DNA of 64,000 nucleotides from Diplodia intermedia (GCA_021495925.1 JAKEKT010000030.1:62001-126000); one strand, 5' to 3'. Numbered from the stretch's first letter, positions 13,701 through 28,809 are shown. The notes: generated from the sequence alone by a model not told the origin. A program made the numbers and translations.

Positions 13701-15650
13701 TTATATAGTATAAAATTCTTAATTAAAGCTATTCGATTATTCTAATCTAATACTTTAAATTCTTTAACGTCTCTAAAAATAATATATCTACTAGCGCTTT
13801 AGCCCTCTCTTTAATAAATTAAAGCTTAAAAGTATTTATCTTCTAGTCTAGTAAGATAGCGTATAAGTATTCTATAAAACTCTTCTTTAAATTTAGAGTA
13901 ATATCGAACTCGTCTATCTTTTAAAATATTTTATTAAGATAAATTAGATGTTTCTCTAACGTCTTATTATATACGATTAAGTTATTAATATAGGCCCTCG
14001 TAAACTCTCTATATTCTTAAAGAATCTAGTCTAGCTATCTTTAGACGTAGGCTATCGAATTAATATATTCTATTACTACGACGTTAAACGACTCTTATTC
14101 TTAATACGAATTAATAATTAGCTTATATCGATTCTATTCTTTTATCTTCTATTAGTAGAAGAAAGCCGTTATATCTATAATAATAATATATTTCGCTTCT
14201 CTTACTACGCTAATAATGTCGTTCTAGACTAGTAGAAAGTAAGAATTCTTTTATATTATTTAATTTAGCCTACGAATATCTACTACTACTCTTAGCTTCT
14301 CGATCTATTAGCCGTTCTTATATATTTATCTCTATACGACGAATATTAAGAAGTCGAATATTATATACTTCTTTATCTAGTATATCTTTTCTTACTAGTA
14401 TAACTTATTAAAGGTCTTATTAATCTACTCGCGATTTCTTATTATTATAAAATATATCTTCGTAGATAATTTAATATTTCTTTTCTAGTTCTCTTTTAGA
14501 GAAATAGTTATCTATCTCTTCTTTAAGATCTAGACGAAATCGTTTTTCTTAATTTAGATTATAGAATATCTATTAATAATCTTTTCTAGAGTCTTTATCG
14601 TCGATAGTTCTTTATATATCGTTACGTTATTCTCGAGCCGCGTTTCTTACTCTAGTTCGATTCGATCGATATCGAAACTAGTAGCTTTATAATCTAGACC
14701 GTTTATAGTCGAGATATATACTATAATAGTCTTAACTATCGTTTCTATTAACTACTTTCGCGATATACGAATTAACTTATCGAAGTTATTTCTTAGCTAT
14801 ACTACTTTTATTTCGACGTCTATAATATAGATATACGCGATTAGCTCTAGATTCGTATAGCTTATCTTCTACGACTATTTTAAAGTAGACGTGTATTCGA
14901 AGTCTCTATTATTAGATAGAGCCTTTATAAAGTTAATATAAATAAAAGCTACTATTCTTAGCGAAATTATAGTCTTCTCTCTTATCTTTACTTTTATTTC
15001 TCTTATCGTTTTCTTCGATCTAGACTTTATAATAATAGATATCTCTACGCTCTAATAACTCTTAATTCTTAGCGTGCTTCTTAGAATATTAATTACGATA
15101 TTCTTTAACTCTTAGATATCTATTTCGATTAATAGAGCTCTCTATACGTCGTCGATTAAATAGACTTCGCGATAGAAAGTAGCTTTTATCTATACTTCTC
15201 TCTTTTTCGCTCTAAAAGTAAAGAATATTATAATATACTCGCTACTTATAAGTTTCTCTCTATTAATATCTTAGAGGGGTATCGGCTACTTAGTTTTTAA
15301 AACTTAGTAAGTAGTTTTAGCCGCTTAGAGATAAGTCTTATCGATAATACTTATATTTATCTCTATATTAATAATTATCTTCGTCTTCTTCTTACCGTTA
15401 TCTAGTTTAGCTAACGCGATAACGAAGTTCTAGTTTTAAAACGCTATTTCGAAATTAACTTTCGAGGCGGCTTATAATTTTATTATAATTCTTAGGTCTA
15501 TCGGTGCTTCTTCTAGCGTTAGAGCCGACTTAGAGGGCTAAGATATAATATATAGCTAGATACTTTCTTTAGATAATATCTTTAGCTATAATTTTCTAGA
15601 TCTCTTTAAGTAGCTTTTATAAATATACGTATATATTACGTTTCTAGATG
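10800..15650 (-). pseudogene. pol (RT, RNase H, integrase, chromodomain), copy B
   Basis: Restoring RIP stops gives a Gypsy pol. The RT segment with an ITAFFYQWKV-like core lies near 14,130-14,160, and the catalytic YxDD box near 13,976-13,999 now reads Tyr-Ile-Asn-Asp because RIP turned an Asp codon into Asn. An SPAYVQRQ-like stretch lies between them. RNase H follows (a SKRGFDAL-like motif, then a TRYQLIELEV-like motif) at about 13,650-13,150. The integrase catalytic Glu maps near 11,815 and the chromodomain near 11,080-11,300. This belongs to the fungal Gypsy type whose RT reads TxFFYQWRV. Boundaries are approximate. Confidence 0.85.
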
Positions 15651-15899
15651 GCTAAGTAGCGCCGTATTCTTTATAATAATACTCGTTATTAGTACTTCGT
15701 TCTTAAGGTTTCTTTTTTAATTCTCTCTTTATATTCTTCGGTATATCCGCTTCTAGTTTCGGTAGAACCGCTATCTTTATATAATAGTTAAATACTAGTA
15801 GCGTCTTTAGAATAGTTTATAGAAAGCGTACGTATTCTTACGTATAATCTAAGTTAAAGCTCGCGAAATTCTCTTTTTAGACTTACTTATTAGTAGCTT

Positions 15900-18700
15900 C
15901 TCGTTTCTTCTTAAAGAAGCTCTACTCTACGATAGAGTTCTTATTCTTTATATTAATATAATACGCTATAGACTTCTTTTTAATATTTTAGCCGTTTTTA
16001 TTCTTATTTTTATTTTTTAATCTATTACGATTTTTTTCTCTCGATCGAGCTCTTTTTTTAAAATAATTCTTCTTACGCGAGCGGTTTCTCTCTCTTAAAG
16101 AATTTCTATCGCGTAGTTAGTACGATTATTATTCGTAGTTATTTTTTCGCTAGACGTTTCTAGAACGATCGCGTTAGTTTTAATTACTTACTTAAAAGAT
16201 ATTTCTAGAGCGGTCTCGCTCTTCTTTATCTTCTTTCTAAAATTAATCGTTACGATTCTTCTTCTAATAATTATAATTATAATTATCTTTTCTCTTCGCG
16301 TATTTACTATATCTAGAGTTCTTCTATTCTCTAGATCTTTTTATTTTCTTAGACTATCTATTACTCTTTACCGCTAGATTAGTCTATAGAATATACTAGT
16401 CTTTCGCCCGTTAAATATATCTATCTACGATAGTTATACTTAAAGAGATCTTTAGATCTTATTATAACTATACGTTAATTCTCTTATAAGCTTATAGTAA
16501 CTAATCTTTTATAGTAGTAATATTAGCGTTCTTCGCTAAGCGTACGACGTTTATAATAAATCTTTCTACTAATCGTTCGTCTCGAACTTCGCGAAATTTA
16601 AAAGATTTTCTCTATAACTCTCTTTACGTCTTTAATAGATATTTACGAAACCGCGAGACGAGCTCTTTAGTTTATCTTTAAACTTTTTTATCTTTCTATA
16701 AGAATTTTCTTTTCTTTACGAAGAGTTAACTAGTATACTAAGCTTACGTCGTATCTCTTAGATATTTATAGACGTTTCTTCTAACTACGTCGCTAGAGAT
16801 AGAGAGTAGTTCTAATTTAATCGTCTTAATAAATTATCTTACGTTTCGATAAAAGAGCTTATTTTTTCTCTTAATTATATTATTATCGTCGTAGTCTCTT
16901 AGCTTTATAAAGAAATTAAAATATCTTATATTTTTAGAGCGAAAACGCTAGTCTTATTCGCTCTTCTTAAAATTCGACTTAGCGTCTATTACGCTTCGTT
17001 ATTAGTTCTTAAAATTTTTCTTTTTCTTCTTATAAAGAATTTTCGCTAATATAGCCTCTAGATTATTCTTCGAAGAATTATTATTCTCTAGATAAGCGCT
17101 ATATTAATTACGGTTTCTCTTACTCTACTTATTATTAAAACTTTTATCTAAGCTTAAATTACTATTTAACTCTCTTTCTCTCTTTCTTCTCTATATTTTT
17201 AGGTTATTACTTCTACTATTATTATAGCTATTAAGTACCTTAACTTAGATAGACCTTTCTCGCTACTCTAGTTCGAAAGAAAATAACTACTTTAATAATA
17301 GATCTACTTTAACGAGACGTTCTATTCTTTTAGCTTCTAAAATTACTTCGTTAGCGGCCTTCTTTAAGGTCTTTTTAATCTTATTAAGTAGCGTACTAAT
17401 TTATTTGTTAAAAAGAGAAGCTAATATAGCTCTTACTTTTTTTAAGATCTTCTCTCGCGTCTTCTTTATTAGTCTACGTATCTACTTCTTATTAAATATC
17501 TTCTCTAATAATTTATAGCTCGAACCCGCCGCCGAATTTTCTCTTTATTAAGTTATATAATTCTTAGATATCGAAAACTTAATTACCTCTAACGGCGGTC
17601 TCGATATCTTAGTTAGTTATTACTAAGAAGGCTTAAACGCTATCTAGACTAGCTTAGAAGAACTTACTAATTTAAAGACTATTAAATAAAAAGATTAGAC
17701 TTAGTTTTAAATTCTCTAGATTCTCTAGTCTAAGTACTCTCTTTTTAAACGAAACGAAAGAGTCTCTAAGTAGACTAACGCTAGTAGACTTTTAGCGTTT
17801 AAAAGCTCTTCTTAATTATTTTAGTTCGCTCTTTATACGTTAGTTTTCTAACTCGACGATAGCTATATCGATACTAGTTCTTTTATTTTTAACTTCTAGA
17901 CGATAATTTACTTCTTAGTCTACTCTTCTACTTAATTCTTAATATATTAGTACTTTAAGAATTATTTCTTAAAGTCTATCTAACTAAGAATCTTCTTAAC
18001 GGCTTTTATAAACGCTTTTATAGCCGACTAGATTAGCTTTCTATCGTTAATCTCGATGTTCTAGTCGAGTAAATACTAGATTACTAGTATCGCGTTCGTA
18101 GATATTCGCGACTATCTTATATAATTCTTTATTTACTAAAGCTTAGATAGACTTCGCCTCTTATACGTTTCGATAATAGCGATCGTCGTTAATAGAGCGT
18201 CTTTAATAGCTATCGCTATTAAGGTCTTCTAGTTTCTCTCGCTCTCGTCGACGAAGTTTCTTAGACTATATATTATATAAATTAAGAGCTTCGATATCTT
18301 CGACGTTAGTTAATCTAGATTAACTAAGACGAGAAGATAAGTCTAGATAGATAATTTATTAAAAGACTAGCTCGTAGGGCCGTCTTTCTCTTTAACGACT
18401 ACTAAGAGAGTCGCTAAAGCTTATACTTATTCTTTTTATTTCGTACGGCGAACGCTCTTTTCTTTCTAAGCTAGCTTCGCGTAGCGTTTTATAGTCGGGC
18501 GAAACGAAACGCTAGAGATTAAAGTAACTATAAGTTAAACCGCGAAGAAGCTTCGCTTAACTATATATAGCTCTCTCGTCGACTCTTATTTCTCTAGTTA
18601 TAGTAGAGGCTTATCTAGAATACGAAAGCATCGATAGAATTTATAAGTTCGCTAGCGAATATAAGTTTTAATATAGCTTAAGGGCGCTCGCGAGCCTAGC
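15900..18700 (-). pseudogene. gag region, copy B
   Basis: Minus-strand sequence between the 5' LTR and pol. A long restorable frame is present whose C-terminal part (about 16,330-16,000) is very rich in Arg, Ser, Lys, Asn and Gln, as expected for the nucleic-acid-binding end of a Gag protein. I could not place a certain CCHC zinc knuckle because RIP turns Cys codons into Tyr. The 5' leader next to the LTR (about 18,600-18,760) is shared with copies A and C. Confidence 0.55.
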
Positions 18701-18760
18701 GGCTATATATCTAGTAGTTTAAAAGCTCTTTTCGTAAGTTTTTAGTTTTTAGCTACTATT

Positions 18761-19006
18761 TATAGCGATTATAACTAGTAAAAGATAATAATAAAAATCT
18801 TATAATATAATAATATCTAGAGATCGTATTTCGAAGAAACGCGATTCTAACTATCTATCTCGTAGCTATCTAAATAAAATCTTAATTCTAAGATCTTAAT
18901 TCTAAGAATCTAATTCGAAATCCCAATTCTAACCTCTAATTTAAAAACGAAATCTTATTAGATAATTTCGTAACTAGATTCTCGTCTTTTAATTTAAATT
19001 ATAATA
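18761..19006 (-). repeat. 5' LTR of copy B
   Basis: 246 bp, from TATAGCGATTATAACT to ...AAATTATAATA. It is followed by target duplication ATATA at 19007-19011. Confidence 0.95.
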
Positions 19007-20274
19007 ATATAGAACCGTCTAGTCTTATCGCTTATAATCGAGCTCGAAAGAATAGCTAGCTATATTAATAATATCTAAATCGTTATTTATTACTATATAA
19101 AAGCTCTTCTCTTTACCCGCCTTATTAATTTATAGCTTAACGACGCGAGCGACGTTAATATTAGCTAAGACGTTCTTTACTCTAACTACGTCTATAAATA
19201 CGTAAGTATTAATAGCTTCGAACTTAATTATACTATTACTTTACTTAACGAGAGCCGGCGCTTCTTATAACTCTATATTCTTAATAAGATTACTCTTTAT
19301 ATTAAAGTTCGCCGGCTAGTAGATATATAATACTCTAGAATTAAGCGTCTTAGTAGTATTAACTAGATATAGAAGTTAATATACTAGATTCGATAATAGA
19401 AGAACGTAGACTAATAGTAAATAGCTAATTAAAACTCTTATTAGAATATTATATACTAAATAGTTCGCTATCTTCGTAATATTTATAAAGTACTTAGATA
19501 TCTTTACTTACGAGCTTCTTATAATTAAAGATTCGTAGGCGTTTTCGAAGATCTACTTAGAGAACGTAAATCCCCTTATAATTAATATTATAGAGAGCTA
19601 TTTTAACTCGAGTAATAGATTATTTTTCGACTTAAGATAGAAAGAGTCGTAGCTACTAGATAAGCTTAATTTAGACTTTATACTTAAAGTAGTCTTATTA
19701 ACGTTAAAAATCTATTCTACGTTAGACTACGCGCTTTAGAACTCGTTATTACTTAAGAATTTCGAGTTATACTTCTCGTCTAAAATATCTAATCGCTCGA
19801 GCTAGTTTTTAACTACTACTATAATTATATTAAGTACTTCTTAAAACTTAGCGTTCTTTAGTAGCTAAGAAGACTATTCGTTCTAATTAAATTAAAAGTT
19901 CTAGAGATACTAATTCTACTAAAAGATTACGATCTCGTTTACGTAATAGTAATCTAGAAATTTCTAGATAGCCTAATTCTAGTTTAAGATAGCGAAGATA
20001 TCATAGTCGACTCTAATAATCGTATTCTACTTAAGACGGTCTATAATATTAGAATAAAGATACTTAAGAATTACTATAACTAACTTTATTAGAGCGACTA
20101 TAAGCTAATATTAATTATATAGTTACTTTCGTTTCTTAATCTTCTTAGTTAGACGTCTAATTATTATTACTTTCTAGTCTTAGTTCGATATCTACTACCG
20201 ATTTCTTATAATAAAGTAGTAGCTATAGCGTAGATCGCGTTTTATATTAGTATTTATTAGCTAGCTCTCGACGC

Positions 20275-20520
20275 TATAGCGATCACAACTAGTAAAAGAT
20301 AATAATAAAAATCTTATAATATAATAATATCTAGAGATCGTATTTCGAAGAAACGCGATTCTAACTATCTATCTTATAGCTATCTAAACGAAATCTCGAT
20401 TCTAAGATCTCGATTCTAAGAATCTAATTCGAGATTTCGATTCTAACCTCTAATTTAAAAACGAAATCTTATTAAATAATCTTATAACTAGATTCTCGTC
20501 TTTCGATTCGAATCGTAATA
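20275..20520 (-). repeat. 3' LTR of copy C
   Basis: 246 bp, begins TATAGCGATCACAACT and retains un-RIPed CA; ends AATCGTAATA. It is preceded by GACGC. Confidence 0.95.
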
Positions 20521-20809
20521 TCTTTTAAAGTTCGATTTAACGAATTTCGATTCGTTATTATCTCTTCGAATCGATAAGAATAGATATAGTAGAAGAAGAA
20601 AAGAAAGAAATTAGTTTTCTATTTCTATTCTTTAATATATAGTAGTTCTCTTACTACTATTACTCGCTTCGCTAAAGAAAAAGAAAAAAAAGAAGAAAGA
20701 AACTAAAGAAAATAAATTCTCTTTCTTAGATACGTAGAAGTCTATCTTCTACTATTATTAGTCTTATAATCGCGATCGCTATAAGAAAAGATAAAGACTA
20801 TTTATAAAA

Positions 20810-23565
20810 TAAAAGTTAGGGCTTTTAATCGATTAACTAGTCGATATCTATAGTATAGTTTTACGTCGCGATCTCTCGAAACGGCTACTACTATCTTTAA
20901 TATAATAGCTTTAGTATTATTCTTAACCTCTTAAATAGACTTTTCTATTTATTAGATATTAGGTTCTAGCTCGCTAGCTTTACTAGAGTCTAGTATTAAA
21001 TAGACGTAGTAGATTCGATTATAATATCGTACTATAGTCTCTTATTATCGGCGAATAGAAGTTCTAGCTAACCTCTCGATTTCTTTAGAACTTATAAAAC
21101 GAGTTTCTTATCGTTTAGACTTACGTCGACTTTAAGAATTTAGCGTATTTTATTATCGATTAGGCGCTCGCTATAGAGCGCGACGACGTCGCCTATATTT
21201 CTTATTATACGAAATATATTTTACTTTATAGTTTACGTGTTTCTTTTTATCTCGTAGATAGCGGCCTTCGATCCTCGCGTAATTTTCTACGCTATACTAA
21301 GAGCTTTAGCTAAAGCGCCTTATTTCTCTAGAATCTTAATTAGCGTTACTACTCTTATATTTATATTAACTAGTACTTCTCTTACGGGCCTTACTACCGC
21401 ATTTATATTTTTCTCGTAGGCTTTATCGATCTACGCTATAACTTATAAAGCGAATCGTAGAATTCTATAATTCTTTAATTCGTTAATCGACGATTCGCTA
21501 GTTACGCCGCGTTGCTTTTACGTACCGATATCTAGTATATTAGACTAAGCCCTAGTTCTTACTTCGGCTCTCGACGTATAAGATAGTACTCTAGTTATTA
21601 TTCTTATATTTCTCTTATAATCTAGCGGGCTCGGCGGCGGGTCGAGAGAACTCTATTTTTATACGTCGATTTTCGAGTCTATAGTATCTAAGATTATAAT
21701 ACGGCCGGCGATATTCTTTACTATTATTATAAACTTCTTTATCGTAATCTTCTTTATTCTAGTCGTCTTCTTAAAATTATTCGCGTTCTCGTCGATCTTC
21801 TCCGCGCTATATATCGCGTGGGTCGTATTTAGCTAGATCGCGATAGCGGTTTTACCGCCGTTATTACGAATCTACTTTCGAAACTCGAATACTATAGTAA
21901 AGAACTTAGTTAGGTTATCTATTATAATAACTCTATATATTATAAAGATATTCTAAGAAAGAATATTCGGCCCGAAGAAATCGTTTATATCTATCGTCTT
22001 ATTAAATTTAAAGTAAATAGAGGTCTAGTTCGAGCTTTTAATTCTTCTCTTTAAAAGTAGTTTTATCGAATCGAAAGTATTCGATAAAAGTATATAGCTC
22101 GTCTTTTTTATCTTAGTAATCGTCTACTTATAAGGCTACTTAACGAAATAAGTATCAAACTATTAGTACGGCTTAACGAGTATTCGCTCGTTCTTATATC
22201 TTCGATATTTCGTCTACTACTTCTTAGTATATAGAACCGTCTAGTTTTACCGCTTATAATCGAGCTCGAAAGAATAGCTAGCTATATCGATAATATTTAA
22301 ATCGTTATCTATTACTACGTAGAAGTTCTTTTCTTTATCCGCCTTATTAATCTATAGCTTAGCGGCGCGGGCGACGTTAACGTCGGCTAAGATATTCTTT
22401 ACTCTAACTACGCCTATAAACACGTAAGTATCGATAGCTCTAAACTTAATTATATTATTATCTCGCTTAACGAGAGCCGACGCTTCTTATAGCTCTACGT
22501 TCTTAATAAGATTATTCTTTATATTAAAGTTCGCCGGCTAGTAGATATATAATATTCTAGAATTAAGCGCCTTAGTAGTATCGACTAGATATAGAAGTTA
22601 GTATACTAGATTTAATAATAGAAGAACGTAGACTAGCGATAAATAGTCGATTAAAACTCTTATTAGAGTATTATATACTAGATAGTTTACTATCTTTATA
22701 ATATTTACGAAGTGCTTAGATATCTTTACTTACGAGCTTCTTATAATCGAAAATTCGTAGACGTTTTCGAAGACCTACTTAGAGAACGTAAATTTCCTCG
22801 TAACTAATATCGTAAAGAGCTATTTCGACTCGAGCGACGGGTTATTTTTTAGCTTAGAATAAAGAAAGTCGTAGCTACTAGATAAACTTAATTTAGACTT
22901 TATACTTAGAGTAGTCTTATCGACGTTAGAGATCTATTTTATATTAGACTACGCGCTTTAGAACTTATTATCGCTTAAGAATTTCGAGTTATACTTTTCG
23001 TCTAAGATATCTAATCGCTTAGGCTAGTTTTCGACTACTACTACGATTATATCGAGTACTTCTTAAAACTTAGCGTTCTTCGATAGCTAAGAAGGCTATT
23101 CGTTCTAATCGAATTAAGAGTTCTAGAGATATCGATTTCGCTAAAAGATCGCGATCTTATTTACGTAATAGTAATCTAGAAATTTCTAGATAGTCTAGTT
23201 CTAGTTTAAGATAGTAAAGATATCGTAGCTAGCTCTAACGATTATATTCTACTTAAGGCGGTCTATAATATTAGAATAGAGATACTTAAGAATTACTATA
23301 ATCGACTTCGCTAGAGCGACCGCGAGCTAGTATCGATTATATAGTTACTTTCGTTTCTTAATCTTCTTAGTTAAACGTCTAATTACCGTTACTTTCTAGT
23401 CTTAGTTCGGCATCTACTATCGATTTCTTATAATAAAGTAGTAGCTATAGCGTAGGTCGCGTTCTATATTAATATCTATCGGCTAGCTCTTAACGCGGAA
23501 CGCGATCGTTAGACGATATTATTATTATAGACGCGCTACGTATATAACTTACGCTTTACTAGATT
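20810..23565 (-). pseudogene. third ORF downstream of pol (ORF3), copy C
   Basis: Same unrecognised frame of about 900 codons as in copies B and D, on the minus strand, damaged by RIP stops. Copy C is the less saturated of the complete copies in places, so it is useful for reconstructing ancestral codons. Confidence 0.6.
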
Positions 23566-23709
23566 ACTTACGCCGCTATCTCTTCGCGCGCGACTTTCGT
23601 TTTAAGAAGGCGTAGAATTTTCTACGAAGACGATAGAAGACGAAAGAAAAATAAAAATAAAATAGATCGCTAAACTTCTTTATATAAGATAAATAAAAGA
23701 AAGAATAAA

Positions 23710-26700
23710 AAATTATACTATATCGCTCTCTACTTAGTTTTTTTATTTTAATCTTCTATTCTTATATCTTCTCTTCTTTTTCTTTCTCTTTTTTTATTTC
23801 TTTCTTTCTTTAACGAGACGTTTCTTACTATTTTCTTATTATAATTAGATCTTTTTTATAGATTTCGTCTTCGTCTTTCTACGGCCTCGCTCTTCTCTAA
23901 TATTGCTTTTAGTTTCTAGTACGTCGCTCTCTTACGCTTCTTCTTCGCTATTTTTCTATTAAATATCTTTTATTATACTTCTTAATTAATTTCTTTACCT
24001 CGATTAGAGCGTTCTCCGCGATCTAGATATTATAGATTAGACTCTAGTCTTTCTATTAGACTAGATATTTTCGTACTATCTTTTCTTAAACTATAGCTTC
24101 TCTTCTATCGAGAAGTCTTACTATCTTATATAGTAGTTTCTTTACGTCTTATTTCGCTATTAGATTTAGTTTCGAATAGTCGTTTCTCTCGTAGAGGTCT
24201 TATTTTCGAGATACTAGCTTAAGATACGCGATTAATATTATTAAATAGATCTTCTATTTCGTTAGTATTTTTAACTTATAGGCTAGATTATCTATCTTAT
24301 ATATAATTAAGAATAGTTCGATTCTCTAATATAAAAACTTTCTAACGAAGTAACCTCTCGCTTTATATTTATAATATAATTATATAAAGACGCGATCTTT
24401 CTTTCGTATTCTTAATAACTTATATTTACTATTATATCGTCGCTTTTATTCGATCGCTATAAAGATAATTACTTCTTAGACTTCGCGTCTCGCTAAGTCT
24501 CTTCTTTCTTCTTAGTTTTAGAATATCTCTATTATAGCCGCTAGAGAATTCGTTCTAGCGTTTATATTTATTAATAACTAATTTAGCGTAAAACTCGTTA
24601 TTATATTAATTAAGTTATTTATAGACGATTAGATATATAATATCGCCTCTACTTACTCTAAGTTCGAAAAGAATACTATATAGTATCGAATAACGATTTC
24701 TATCGTTTAATTAGTGCGCTCTATCTAATCGTCTACTTAGAAATAATACGTAGTCGTTATATATTACTTAATTCTTAGTCTTTAGCAGGCTTACTTCTAA
24801 AATTTTAAAGTAAATTTTAGATCTTAATTCGTAATTTAGATTCTTAGAAACCTTTATTCGTATACTAGTACTTTTCGCGAGTACTTTTCTACTTATTCTT
24901 CTACTATCTAGTTCTTCTTTTTCTTAATTAATAGAATCTCTTTAGTTATCTTATATATAATTATTAAAAGCGTATTATACGCTTTTCGAGTTAAAGATAA
25001 TCTAACGATAAAATTTATAGTCTAGATTTTTCTCGATTCGGCGATATCTTAAATAGAGTATAGCTTTTCGTATAGAGCGTGTCTCTTTATAAAGTAAACT
25101 TAGTATAGAAAATAGTACTTAAGATACGCGCGTAGCTTCTTCGTTAGTTTTCGAATTAGAAAACTAATTCGAATTCTATTATAGACTCTCTAGAATTCTT
25201 TATAGTATTACTTATTATAGGCTATTTAGAAGATCTCTTCTTTAATAAATTCTAGAATATAAAGTCTATATCGCCCGTTCTCTAGATCTATATAGTAGAT
25301 TAAATTATTTCTTAAAAAGAATTTTAGACTCTATATAACCTCTAGTATCTTATTTACTTCGACGCTCTCGGCGCTATCTAGATATAAGACTCTAGCTAGC
25401 TATCTTCGACGCGTTTATCGTTAGTCTATTCGTCTCTCTAGTTCTAGACGTTTTACTTTTAGATCTAGATTTAGACTCGATTTAGCTTCTCTTTAACTAG
25501 ACGTCTTATTTAGCGCGCTCGTCGCTAAAGCTATCTACTCTTTCGACGACTTCTCTTCTTTTACTACGATAATTCTAAGCTTTTCTAGCGCGTCTAACTA
25601 AACTATCTTTAAGCTTAACTTCTTTAAACGTACTTTCTTTTCTTTAAATCTAGATAGCGCTCTCTCGTTACTTACTTCTTCGCGAGCTACGTTATTATCT
25701 ATAGCGTCTTCTCGATCTAGCTCTTCTATTTATTCTTACGTAGTAAATATTTCTACTAAGTTCTCTCTAGCTCTATTTTAGACTTTCGTCGCGTTCTATT
25801 TCTTAATATTAGATAGTATCTCTACTATCTTCTTCTAGTAAGTATTCTTCTCGTAGTTCTATCGAATTCTTTTCTTTATCGCGTTCGATATTTCTACTAC
25901 TATAATCGAGAAGACTTCTATCGAATCTAATATTTTCTTAAAGTTCTTTAATACTAGATTCTATCTATCTCTAATTAATCGACTAAGAGCGTCTAGAACT
26001 AAGTATATCTTCTCTAATCGATAGAATACTCTTAAGTCGAACTACGAGATATACTAGCTCGCGGTAACGAGTTTTAAGTTTATCTTATTCGTTACTAATA
26101 TCGTCTATAGATTATAGTATTACGCTATAAAAGTAGCCGCGTAGTAATTTATAAAGAAGTATATACTCTTACTAGATCTAGTATATAGTATATACTTTAT
26201 CTTTCGAAGTATCTAGACGATTTTAACTACTTCTAGTTCTATTAGTTAGTATCGCGTTTTCGCGGATTTTAGCACTCTCGATAGAAAAGTAATTAGCTAG
26301 ATTAGTTCGTTAGACTATAACTATATCTTTTCGTTTTATACGTCTAGCTCCGATTCTTTCTTAATATAGTAGAGTAGGGCGCCGAAGCCTCGTTTAGATA
26401 TATTTATATCTACGTAAAGTCTACGTTTCGAATCGTAGTAGATTAGCTAAGATAGATTTCTAAGATATTCTCTAATAGCTTTATAGGCGGTCTTTCGATT
26501 CTTTAAAAATATAATCTTCGTACGTCTCGTAAACGCTTTTCTAGCGCTACTCTTTATTAAACTAGCTTTAAGTAACGCCGTCTTATAATTCGTTAAAGGC
26601 TTTACGATCTCTATATAGTATAAAATTCTTAATTAGAGTTATTCGATCGCTCTAATTTAATGCTCTAAATTCTTTAACGTCTCTAAAAATAGTATATCTA

Positions 26701-28560
26701 CTAGCGCTTTAGCCCTCTCTTCGATAGACTAGAGCTCGAAAGTATTTACCTTCTAGTTTAGTAAGATAGCGTATAGATATTTTACGAAACTCTTCTTTAG
26801 ATTTAGAATAATATTAAACTCGTCTATCTTTTAAAATATCTTATTAAGATAAATTAGATGTTTCTCTAACGTCTTATCGTATACGATTAAGTTATCGATA
26901 TAGGTTCTCGTAAACTCTCTATATTCTTAAAGAATCTAGTCTAGTTATCTTTAGACGTAGGCTACTAAATTAATATATTCTATTACTACGACGTTAAACG
27001 ACTCTTACTCTTAGTATAAATTAATAATTAGCTTATATCGATTCTATTCTTTTATCTTCTATTAGTAGAAGAAAGCCGTTATATCTACGATAATAATATA
27101 TTTCGCTTCTCTTATCGCGTTAATAATATCGTTCTAGACTAGTAGAGGGTAAGAATTCTTTTATATTATTTAATTTAGCCCGCGAATATCTACTACTACT
27201 CTTAGCTTCTCGATCTATTAGCCGTTCTTATATATCTATCTCTATGCGACGAATACTAGAAAGCCGAACATTATATACTTCTTTATTTAGTATATCTTTT
27301 TTTACTAGTATAACTTATTAAAGGTCTTATCGATCTACTCGCGGTTTCTTATTATTATAGAGTATATCTTTATAGATAATTTAGTATTTCTTTTCTAGTT
27401 TTCTTTTAAAGAAATAGTTATCTATCTCTTTTTTAAGATCTAGACGAAATCGTTTTTCTTAGTCTAGATTATAGAATATCTATTAATAATCTTTTCTAGA
27501 GCCTTTATCGTCGATAGTTTTTCGTATATCGTTACGTCGTTCTCGAGCCGCGTCTCTTACTCTAGTTCTATTCGATCGGCATTAAAACTAGCGGCTTTAT
27601 AATCTAAACTATTCGTAGTTAAGGTACGTACTATAATAGCCTCGGCTATCGTTTTTATTAACTACTTTCGTAATATACGAATCGACTTATCGAAGTCGTT
27701 TCTTAGCTATACTACTTTCGTTTTAGCGTTTATAATATAGATATACGTAATTAGCTCTAGATTCGTATAGCTTCTCTTCTATAACTATTTTAAAGTAGAC
27801 GTGTATTCGAAGTCTCTATTATTAGATAGAGCCTTTATAAAGTTAATACGAACGAAAGTTATTATTCTTAGTAAAATTATAGTCTTCTTCTTTATCTTTA
27901 CTCTTATTTCTCTTATTATTCTCTTCGATCTAGACTTTATAGTAATAGATATCTTTACGCTCTAATAGCTCTTAATTCTTAGCGTACTTCTTAGAATGTC
28001 GATTATAATACTCTTTAGTCCTTAGATGTTTATTTTAATTAATAGAGCTCTCTATACGTCGTTAATTAAATAGACTTCGCGATAGAAAGTAGCTTTTATC
28101 TATACTTCTTTCTTTTTCGCTCTAAAAGTAAAGAGTATTATAACGTACTCGCTACTCGTAAGTTTCTCTTTATTAATATCTTAAAGAGGTATCGGCTACT
28201 TAGTTTCTAAGACTTAGTAAGTAGTTCCGACCGCTTAGAGATAAGACTTATTAGTAACGCTTATATTCGCCTCTATATTAATAATTATCTTCGTCTTCTT
28301 CTTACTATTATTTAGTTTAGCTAACGCGACGACGAAGTTCTAATTTCGAAACGCTATTTTAAGATTAACTTTTAGGGCGACTTATAATTTTATTATAATT
28401 TTTAGGTCTATTAATGCTTCTTCTAGCGTTAGAGCCGACTTAGAAGACTAAGATATAATATATAACTAGATACTTTCTTTAGACGATATCTTTAGTCGTA
28501 ATTTTCTAGATTTCTTTAAGTAGCTTTCGCGAATATATATATATATTACGTTTCTAGATA
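23710..28560 (-). pseudogene. pol (RT, RNase H, integrase, chromodomain), copy C
   Basis: Colinear with pol of copy B at offset 12,910. The RT catalytic box maps to about 26,886-26,909, with RNase H at about 26,060-26,560 and the integrase Glu near 24,725. Inactivated by RIP stops and by loss of catalytic residues. The pol 3' end near 23,753 and the gag sequence near 29,231 share the 10-mer cttctattct, which marks the deletion seen in copy A. Confidence 0.85.
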
Positions 28561-28809
28561 GCTAAGTAGCGTTATATTCTTTATAATAATACTTATTATT
28601 AGCGCTTCGTCTTTAAGATTTCTTTTTTAATTCTCTCTTTATATTCTTCGGCATATTCGCTTCTAGTTTCGATAGAACCGCTATCTTTATATAATAGTTA
28701 AATACTAGTAGCGTCTTTAAGATAATTTATAGAAAGCGTATATATTCTTACGTATAGTCTAAGTTAAAGCTCGCGAAATTCTCTTTCTAGACTTATTTAT
28801 TAATAGCTT

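Larger units (their letters stand above)
7365..19006 (-). mobile_element. complete Gypsy copy B, 11,642 bp
   Basis: Full-length minus-strand element with two 246-bp LTRs (7365-7610 and 18761-19006), flanked by the 5-bp duplication ATATA (7360-7364 and 19007-19011). Joining the flanks restores the ORF3 sequence of host copy A exactly as seen uninterrupted near 9320 and 22,230. Order along the element (right to left): 5' LTR, gag, protease/RT/RNase H/integrase/chromodomain, ORF3, 3' LTR. At 11.6 kb it is long for a Gypsy element; the excess is largely ORF3. It is RIPed throughout and not autonomous now. It has the same length to the base as copy C. Confidence 0.95.
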